This document shows positions 7,371-13,439 of a DNA stretch of 13,439 nucleotides, piece by piece (within the stretch, counting starts at the first letter, position 1; each line of letters opens with the position of its first letter). The notes beneath the pieces were generated by a model. That model did not search any database and was not told where the DNA came from. It saw only the letters and a program-made list of their open reading frames with translations. The DNA is from Paracoccaceae bacterium (GTDB taxonomy: Bacteria; Pseudomonadota; Alphaproteobacteria; Rhodobacterales; Rhodobacteraceae), in NCBI GenBank assembly GCA_003551745.1, contig PUNI01000252.1:1-13439 (forward strand). The letters are read 5' to 3'. A program made the translations under genes and the position numbers.

Positions 7371-8549
7371 TCAGTCGACGGCGGCGGCGATGGCCGTCGC
7401 GAAATCGCGGCGCAGCAGCTCGATGTCCTCCACCCCAACGGAGACACGGAAGAACCCCTCGGTGATTCCAAGCGCGGCCCGCGCCTCGGGCGTCAGCCCG
7501 CGGTGCGAGGACGAGGCCGGATGCGACAGGGTGGTGCCGATGTCGCCCAGCGTGGGGGCGAAGGCGATCTGCGGCGCGGCCCGGGACAGCCGGTTGGCCG
7601 CCGCCCTGCCCCCGGCGATCTCGAAGCTGACCATATTGCCGCCGCGGTCGCCGAGAAGGCCGGCCGCGCGGTTGTGGTCGGGATGATCCGGGCGCAGCGG
7701 ATAGAGCACCCGCGCCACCCCCGGCAGCCCGGCGATGTGATCGGCAAGCCGGGCTGCGTTCTCCTCGGCCCGGTCATAGCGCAGCGGAAAGGAATAGAGC
7801 CCGCGCTCGGCGAGCCAGCAGTCGAACGGGCTGGGCGTGAAGCCCATCGTCACCGCCAGCGTGCGGATCGCCGCGCGCAGATCGGGATCGCGCGCGGCGA
7901 CATAGCCCAGCGTGGCGTCGGAATGGCCGGCCAGAAGCTTGGTGACCGAATGGATCACGATATCGGCGCCATGGGCGAAGGGCTGCCAGCCGCGCGGCGT
8001 GGTGAAGGTGTTGTCCACCGCCAGCAACACGCCGCGGTCGCGGCAGAGCCGGGCAATGCCCTCCATGTCGGCCACTCGCAGCGTCGGGTTGGAGACCACC
8101 TCCACCAGCACCAGCCGCGTCTCGGGCCGCAGCGCCGCCGCCATCGCCTCGGCGTCGGTGGGGTCGGCGAGGCTGGTGGCGATGCCCAGCCGCGGCAGGT
8201 CGTCGCGCAGCAGGCGCAGCGAGCGGCCATAGAGCTGGTCGCCCCCCACCACATGATCGCCCGCCCGGCAGGCCCCCAGCAGCACCGCCGTCACCGCGGC
8301 CATGCCCGAGCCGGTCATCAGCCCGCCCTCGGCCCCCTCCATCCGGTCGATCATCGCCGCCAGCACATCGGCATTGGGGTGGCCCTCGCGGGCATAGGTA
8401 TAGCCCTCCGCCCGGCCCTCGTACTGCGCGTCCAGCGCGTCGGGGCTGTCGGATGCGTAAACCACCGAGGGCTGGATCGGCGTGCCCACGGGCCGGCTGG
8501 CGCTTTCCGGCCAGGGCGTGCGGCGCACGAGGTTCGGCGTGTCGGGCAT
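7371..8549 (-). CDS. Cys/Met-metabolism PLP-dependent enzyme (cystathionine gamma-synthase/lyase superfamily)
   Basis: The enzyme has 392 residues, the usual length for this fold-type I family, which covers cystathionine gamma-synthase, cystathionine lyases, O-acetylhomoserine sulfhydrylase and methionine gamma-lyase. The PLP Schiff-base lysine is Lys204 in SVTKLLAGHSD. YAR at 52-54 corresponds to the Tyr and Arg that reach the cofactor phosphate of the neighbouring subunit, SGMAA (81-85) is the phosphate-binding loop, and the cofactor-ring Asp is Asp179 in LAVDNTF. Near the C-terminus, SLGDIGTT-type residues (TLGDIGTTLSHPASSSH) are also as expected. The GHPN after YARE departs from the common GNPT. 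Sequence alone does not tell me which reaction it catalyses. It is the last gene of the yicC-gmk-carbonic anhydrase cluster, starting 14 bp after the previous stop without a good ribosome site of its own, so translational coupling is likely. Confidence 0.88.
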   Translation of the reverse strand: MPDTPNLVRRTPWPESASRPVGTPIQPSVVYASDSPDALDAQYEGRAEGYTYAREGHPNADVLAAMIDRMEGAEGGLMTGSGMAAVTAVLLGACRAGDHVVGGDQLYGRSLRLLRDDLPRLGIATSLADPTDAEAMAAALRPETRLVLVEVVSNPTLRVADMEGIARLCRDRGVLLAVDNTFTTPRGWQPFAHGADIVIHSVTKLLAGHSDATLGYVAARDPDLRAAIRTLAVTMGFTPSPFDCWLAERGLYSFPLRYDRAEENAARLADHIAGLPGVARVLYPLRPDHPDHNRAAGLLGDRGGNMVSFEIAGGRAAANRLSRAAPQIAFAPTLGDIGTTLSHPASSSHRGLTPEARAALGITEGFFRVSVGVEDIELLRRDFATAIAAAVD

Positions 8550-8563
8550 CGCGCGGCGTCCGG

Positions 8564-9752
<1,189 letters not shown>

Positions 9753-9759
9753 CGGCGCG

Positions 9760-10650
9760 TCACTCCACGTTCTGGACCTGCTCGCGCATCTGATCGATCA
9801 CCGTCTTCAGGTCAAGCCCGACGCCGGTCAGTTCGGCCGATTGCGCCTTGGAACACAAGGTGTTGGCCTCGCGGTTGAACTCCTGCATCAGGAAATCGAG
9901 CCGCCGGCCCACCGGCTCTTGCGCGGCGAGCAGCGCCCTTGCAGCGGCGACATGGGCGCGCAACCGGTCGATCTCTTCGGTGACGTCGGTCTTCACGGCC
10001 AGCAGCGCCAGTTCCTGCTCCAGCCGTCCCGGCTCGGCGACGGAGGCCTGCGCCAGCAGCGCCTGCACGGCCTCGGCCAGCGCCTGCGCCTGTTGCGGGC
10101 GGCGCGCCTCGGCCTGCACCGAGGCCGCCTCGACGAGGGCCGCGATGCGGTCGATCTGCGCCGCGATGATGGTGGCGAGCGCGGCACCCTCGGCGGCGCG
10201 GGCGGCACAGAAGGCATCGATCAGTTCCGGCAGGTCGGCCAGAAGCGTCGCGGCGATACCCGAGCTGTCCTCGTCGCCCGGCCCGCTCTCCAAGACGCCG
10301 CGCACGCCCAGCAGGTCGCAGGCCGTGCTGGGGGCGAGCGACAGGCCGGCCTCGGCCGCCGCCATCTCGGCCGCGCGGACCGCCTCCAGCGCCCCGCGCA
10401 GCGCCTCTTGGTTCAGCCGCAGCCCCTCGGCGCCCGCGTCGCGGACGAGCTTCAGCGACAGGGTCACCGAGCCGCGGCCCAGCCGCGCCGACAGCGCAGC
10501 GCGAATGCCCTGTTCGAGCCCGTCGATGCCTTCGGGCAGCCGCAACCGGATATCGAGGCCACGTCCGTTCACGCTGCGCAGGTCCCAGACCCAGCTGGCC
10601 TCGGCCGACGCACCGCGGCGGGTCGCAAATCCGGTCATGGAATTAACCAT
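9760..10650 (-). CDS. yicC: YicC/YloC-family endoribonuclease
   Basis: The protein has 296 residues, matching YicC family length. The N-terminal motif MxxSMTGFA at 1-9 and [14 protein letters not shown] at 26-39 belong to the YicC_N domain. [12 protein letters not shown] at about 222-233 and [18 protein letters not shown] at about 251-268, running to the extreme C-terminus, mark the DUF1732 domain. The family was more recently shown to have endoribonuclease activity. I chose the ATG at 10650 because it restores the conserved MxxSMTGFA and has GAGG about 5 nt away; the ATG four codons later is the alternative. It heads the cluster with gmk. Confidence 0.93.
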   Translation of the reverse strand: MVNSMTGFATRRGASAEASWVWDLRSVNGRGLDIRLRLPEGIDGLEQGIRAALSARLGRGSVTLSLKLVRDAGAEGLRLNQEALRGALEAVRAAEMAAAEAGLSLAPSTACDLLGVRGVLESGPGDEDSSGIAATLLADLPELIDAFCAARAAEGAALATIIAAQIDRIAALVEAASVQAEARRPQQAQALAEAVQALLAQASVAEPGRLEQELALLAVKTDVTEEIDRLRAHVAAARALLAAQEPVGRRLDFLMQEFNREANTLCSKAQSAELTGVGLDLKTVIDQMREQVQNVE

Positions 10651-10802
10651 TGGCCTCGATTTCTCTCCAGTTTTGCGGAAAAAGGAATAGATTAACGCCC
10701 GGGTAAGCCCTGTGACCCGCGCGTGGCGCCGTTGGCTGGTAGCAGAGCCGCCAGGGGCGGACAAGCCGCGCGCGGGCTCGGGAGCGGCGCAGTGGGGGCG
10801 TG
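10651..10802. promoter_or_regulatory. Divergent intergenic region between yicC and the PAS gene
   Basis: About 150 bp separate the two divergent starts, so it should hold promoters for both. The only AT-rich part is 10662-10697, which contains a T/A-rich patch ending in an imperfect palindrome around CCCGGG (10683-10697). For yicC, a GTCACA with a TAATCT 16 nt further on (minus strand) is a weak promoter candidate. I see no convincing operator and no clear plus-strand hexamers. Confidence 0.35.
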
Positions 10803-11516
10803 ATGCAGGGGGGCAGGCAGGCGGGAGTCCTGGGTCGATGGAACGGAGTTGTCGACCTGATGGTCCGGCGTGGAGTGGCGATGCGGGCAGCGGATCTTAG
10901 CGGTGTGAGGGCCTATTGGGAGGCGCTGCGTGCCGGGGCGCTGGTGCCGGCCCGGGCGCAGGTCGACCCGCGCGGGATCGAGAGCGCGCTCGACATTGCC
11001 TTTCTCGCCGAGCGCATCGCGCCGGGTCAGGCACGGCTGCGCATCGCCGGCATGCGGCTCAACGACCTGATGTGCATGGAGGTGCGCGGCATGCCGCTGT
11101 CGGCCCTGATCCTGCCCGCGAGCCGTCAGCGCTTCGCCGACGCCCTCGAGCAGGTCTTCGCCGGGCCGGCGATCGTCGAGCTCGCGCTGCGCGCACCGGC
11201 GAAGCTCGGGCTGGCCGCGCTCGATGCGCGCATGCTGCTGCTGCCGCTGCGCGACGAGAGCGGTCAGATCACGCGGGCGCTGGGGGCTCTGGCCTTGCAG
11301 GGCCGGGTCGGCGCCACCACCCGGCGGCTCGATGTGCTGGGCGTGCAGGTCAATCCGTTGCGGCCGCCGCAGGCCGCCGAGGCACCCGATGTCCCCGCCC
11401 CTGCCCCGGTATCGAACCGCACGCCGGAACCGGGATTTGCCGAGCCGCCCGCGCCCTTTGCCGCCCCGCCGCGCAAGCGGCCACGGCTCCGGCTGATCCG
11501 CAACGACGAGGACTGA
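10803..11516 (+). CDS. PAS_5-type PAS-domain protein
   Basis: The 237-residue protein has a single PAS-like domain at about 33-168. The conserved opening is VRAYWEALRAGALVPARAQVD with RGIE after it. The core LAERIAPGQARLRIAGMRL and NDLMCMEVRGMPL is what I recognise from PAS_5 (PF07310) proteins, which are numerous in Rhodobacterales and related alphaproteobacteria. No output domain is present; the rest is a Pro/Ala-rich linker and a basic tail (RKRPRLRLIRNDED). Its signal and partners are unknown. I take the ATG at 10803; a GTG directly before it (10800) is equally possible, with AGTGGGGG as ribosome site. It is divergent from yicC and converges on the DAHP synthase gene with a 9-bp gap. Confidence 0.85.
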   Translation: MQGGRQAGVLGRWNGVVDLMVRRGVAMRAADLSGVRAYWEALRAGALVPARAQVDPRGIESALDIAFLAERIAPGQARLRIAGMRLNDLMCMEVRGMPLSALILPASRQRFADALEQVFAGPAIVELALRAPAKLGLAALDARMLLLPLRDESGQITRALGALALQGRVGATTRRLDVLGVQVNPLRPPQAAEAPDVPAPAPVSNRTPEPGFAEPPAPFAAPPRKRPRLRLIRNDED

Positions 11517-11525
11517 CGCGGCCGG

Positions 11526-12896
11526 TCAGCCGGCGCGCGCCGCAAGCGCGGCGCGCCGGTCCGAGAGCTCTTCGGCCACCAGGAAGGCCAGCTCCAGCGA
11601 TTGCGTGGCGTTGAGGCGCGGGTCGCAAGCGGTGTGATAGCGCGCCGACAGATCCTCGTCGGACACCGCCCGCACGCCGCCGGTGCATTCCGTCACGTCC
11701 TTGCCCGTCATCTCGAAATGCACGCCGCCCGGGATGCTGCCCTCGGCCTTGTGGACGGCGAAGAACTCGTGCACCTCGCGCAGAACCGCGTCGAAGGGCC
11801 GGGTCTTGTAGCCCGAGGGCGACTTGATCGTATTGCCGTGCATCGGATCGCAGACCCAGACGACATGGGCGCCTTCCTCGCGCACAGCGCTGATCAGGCG
11901 CGGCAGATGCTCGCCCAGCTTGCCGGCCCCGAACCGGGTGATCAGGGCCAGCCGGCCGGGTTCGTTCTCCGGGTTGAGGCGCGCCATCAGGAGCTTCAGA
12001 TCCTCGGCGGTCAGCGAGGGGCCGCATTTCAGGCCGATCGGGTTCTGCACGCCGCGGCAGAACTCGACATGGGCGCCGTCGGGCTGGCGGGTGCGGTCGC
12101 CGATCCACAGCATGTGGCCCGAACCCGCCACCGGCAGCCCGGTGGTCGAGTCGATCCGGCACAGCGCCTCCTCGTATTCCAGAAGCAGCGCCTCGTGGCT
12201 GGTGTAGAAATCCACCTTGGCGAGTTCCGGCGCGGTGGCGCCGTTGATCCCCGCCGCCTCCATGAAGGCGAGCGCGTCCGAGATGCGGTCGGACAGGGCG
12301 CGGTAGCGGTCGGCCTTTTCGTGCTCCGCAAAGCCCAGCGTCCAGGCATGAACACGGTGCATGTCCGCGAAGCCCCCCGTGGAGAAGGCGCGCAGCAGGT
12401 TCAGCGACGCCGCGGCCTGGGTATAGGCCTGCAGCATCCGCGCCGGATCGGGCCGGCGGGCCGTCGCGTCGAAATCGAACCCGTTGATGATGTCACCGCG
12501 ATAGGACGGCAGTTCCACCCCGCCCAGCGTCTCGGTGGGGGCCGAGCGTGGCTTGGCGAACTGCCCCGCCATGCGGCCGACCTTGATCACCGGGACCTTG
12601 GCGCCGAAGGTCAGCACAACGGCCATCTGCAGCAGCACCTTGAAGGTGTCGCGGATGATGTCGGCGTTGAACTCGGCGAAGCTTTCGGCGCAGTCGCCGC
12701 CCTGCAGCAGGAAGGCCTCGCCCCGGCTCGCCCCGGCCAGCGACCGCTTCAGGCGGCGCACCTCTCCGGCAAAGACCAGCGGCGGATACTTGGCCAGTTG
12801 CGCCTCGACCGCGGCCAGGGTTTCGGGCTCGGCATAGTCGGGCATCTGCACCCGCGGCCGTTGGCGCCATGTCGTCTTGTCCCAGCCGGTGGTCAT
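11526..12896 (-). CDS. aroG: Class II 3-deoxy-D-arabino-heptulosonate 7-phosphate (DAHP) synthase
   Basis: This enzyme condenses phosphoenolpyruvate and erythrose 4-phosphate, the first step of the shikimate pathway to aromatic amino acids. The 456 residues match the plant/Mycobacterium (type II) form, not E. coli AroFGH. The characteristic blocks are [14 protein letters not shown] (64-76), [14 protein letters not shown] (105-118), [16 protein letters not shown] (319-334), [10 protein letters not shown] (347-356), [18 protein letters not shown] (390-407) and [18 protein letters not shown] (421-438). The expected metal ligands are Cys69, His353, Glu395 and Asp425, with spacing consistent with the Mycobacterium enzyme. 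The ATG at 12896 has GGAGG 8 nt upstream. The symbol follows the common name for type II enzymes and could be given differently. Confidence 0.97.
   Translation of the reverse strand: MTTGWDKTTWRQRPRVQMPDYAEPETLAAVEAQLAKYPPLVFAGEVRRLKRSLAGASRGEAFLLQGGDCAESFAEFNADIIRDTFKVLLQMAVVLTFGAKVPVIKVGRMAGQFAKPRSAPTETLGGVELPSYRGDIINGFDFDATARRPDPARMLQAYTQAAASLNLLRAFSTGGFADMHRVHAWTLGFAEHEKADRYRALSDRISDALAFMEAAGINGATAPELAKVDFYTSHEALLLEYEEALCRIDSTTGLPVAGSGHMLWIGDRTRQPDGAHVEFCRGVQNPIGLKCGPSLTAEDLKLLMARLNPENEPGRLALITRFGAGKLGEHLPRLISAVREEGAHVVWVCDPMHGNTIKSPSGYKTRPFDAVLREVHEFFAVHKAEGSIPGGVHFEMTGKDVTECTGGVRAVSDEDLSARYHTACDPRLNATQSLELAFLVAEELSDRRAALAARAG
11530..11559. terminator. Possible hairpin terminator between the convergent PAS and DAHP synthase genes
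   Basis: A GC-rich inverted repeat has outer arms CCGGCGCG/CGCGCCGG and inner arms CCGC/GCGG around AAGC, with a 2-nt bulge on one side. It starts 13 nt after the PAS stop codon but lies inside the last codons of the DAHP synthase gene. No U-run follows on the plus strand, so at best it is a weak or factor-assisted terminator for the PAS message. Confidence 0.3.
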
Positions 12897-12927
12897 CCCA
12901 CGCCTCCGTCAGCGGTTTGGTGGCGGG

Positions 12928-12956
12928 TGTATAGGTGCAGGGGGGCAGCCATGCAA
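12928..12956 (-). promoter_or_regulatory. Candidate sigma-70-type promoter of the DAHP synthase gene
   Basis: On the minus strand, TTGCAT (12956-12951) and TATACA (12933-12928) are separated by 17 bp. Transcription would start around 12920, giving a leader of about 25 nt that contains the GGAGG site. The hexamers match the consensus only partly (3 of 6 and 4 of 6). The spacing and position in an otherwise G/C-rich 105-bp gap make it plausible. Confidence 0.45.
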
Positions 12957-13001
12957 ATGCCGAATCGTCGTCGCGCTGGCCGCGCCGGGGCTGCTGCGGC
13001 C

Positions 13002-13439
13002 TCAGGTCGTGCCCGGCTTCGCCGGGGCGGGCTGCGGCTCGGCGGCGGGCAGCGGGGCGCGCGTGCCGGGGCCGGCGCCCCCGTTCGGCGGCGGCGGCGC
13101 CGCGCCATCCGCCAACAGCGTGGCCGGCCTCGGCGGCGGCGTTTCCGGGCCACCGAGGCGCAGCGCCCGGTCGCCGCGGCTCTGGCCGAGCTTGGCCAGC
13201 ATAAGCCGCCGCCCGTCTCCTGCTTCCAGCGAGACCGACGCGAGACTGGCCCCGGGCAGGAGCACCATCTCGCCGGGCTTCCAGCGCAGGACCGCCGACA
13301 ACGGCACCCGCAGCCGCACCAGCACGGCCTCCAGCATGGCAGAGCTCGACAGCACGGTGGCCGAGACCCGCGCCTGCCACTCCGCCTCGGCGGCCACGGC
13401 GGACCCGCCCGCCCCTGCCCGCGCGCGCGCGGCAGCGCC
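13002..13439 (-). CDS. FliM/FliN-type SpoA-domain protein, N-terminal part outside the window
   Basis: The reading frame is open to the right edge, so the start is missing and 145 residues are visible. A GTG at 13397 is in frame, but nothing stops the frame upstream of it. About 60-70 residues show the flagellar switch/type III C-ring (SpoA) pattern. This is a short beta-rich domain containing VLVRLRVPLSAVLRWKPGEM, then LLPGASLASVSLEAGDGRRL and AKLGQSRGDRALRLG. After it comes a tail of about 50 residues that is mostly Pro, Ala and Gly and looks disordered. FliM/FliN proteins set the flagellar motor's rotation direction, but no other flagellar gene is visible here, so a non-standard role is possible. 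It lies 105 bp upstream of the DAHP synthase gene. The domain call is by pattern recognition. Confidence 0.72.
   Translation of the reverse strand, partial: GAAARARAGAGGSAVAAEAEWQARVSATVLSSSAMLEAVLVRLRVPLSAVLRWKPGEMVLLPGASLASVSLEAGDGRRLMLAKLGQSRGDRALRLGGPETPPPRPATLLADGAAPPPPNGGAGPGTRAPLPAAEPQPAPAKPGTT

Noticed and set aside
7376..7409. Small inverted repeats at the convergent end of the unknown gene and the PLP gene
   Set aside because: They are 4-7-bp stems within coding sequence with no U-run, common by chance in GC-rich DNA.
6788..7471. A 227-codon minus-strand frame opposite the small divergent gene
   Set aside because: It would cover the pst regulatory region and overlap the end of the PLP gene. 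The plus-strand gene at 6977 has better codon-position bias and a more protein-like composition.
12977..13000. GGCCGC/GCGGCC repeat after the SpoA-protein stop as a terminator
   Set aside because: It is only a 6-bp stem with a 12-nt loop and no U-run; too weak to call.
11350..13380. Long minus-strand frames overlapping DAHP synthase in another register
   Set aside because: They are shifted frames of the DAHP synthase and SpoA-protein genes, and their products are Arg/Ala/Gly-rich with no domains.

Overview
The window is a GC-rich (roughly two-thirds G+C or more), densely packed stretch of what looks like chromosomal core DNA from an alphaproteobacterium, most likely a member of the Rhodobacterales. 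The pointers are strong G/C bias at third codon positions, a PAS_5-type single-domain protein of a kind common in that order, a class II DAHP synthase, an orphan FliM/FliN-type C-terminal domain protein, and the yicC-gmk pair. I see no tRNA, rRNA, CRISPR array, insertion sequence, integrase or attachment site, and no compositional break suggesting transfer. The longest stretch without a gene is about 220 bp.

Left half (1-6862, minus strand, reading right to left): a high-affinity phosphate uptake operon, pstS-pstC-pstA-pstB, followed 61 bp later by the start of a DUF2189-type membrane protein gene that runs off the left edge. A run of four 11-bp Pho-box-like units lies upstream of pstS, so PhoB control under phosphate starvation is likely. 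Two perfect GC-rich hairpins lie between pstS and pstC and probably let the binding protein be made in excess over the membrane parts. Both permeases are unusual. PstC (889 aa) carries a roughly 390-residue WD40-like beta-propeller after its first membrane helix, plus extra hydrophobic segments inside the permease core. PstA (592 aa) carries a roughly 265-residue extracytoplasmic segment rich in coiled coil. No phoU follows pstB inside the window.

Middle (6977-10650): a small plus-strand gene of unknown function, divergent from pstS, may encode a degenerate receiver-like protein. It converges, with a 4-bp gap, on a minus-strand cluster yicC (RNase family) - gmk (guanylate kinase) - gamma-class carbonic anhydrase - Cys/Met-metabolism PLP enzyme. 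The tight spacing, including a gmk/carbonic anhydrase overlap, indicates one transcript.

Right part (10803-13439): a plus-strand PAS_5 protein, divergent from yicC, converges with a 9-bp gap on a class II DAHP synthase gene (entry into the shikimate pathway) that has its own plausible promoter. The window ends inside a FliM/FliN-like SpoA-domain protein with a Pro/Ala-rich tail, cut by the right edge.

Most of the content is ordinary housekeeping. The parts worth a second look are the enlarged Pst permeases, the pst regulatory region with its divergent unknown gene, and the orphan SpoA-domain protein.
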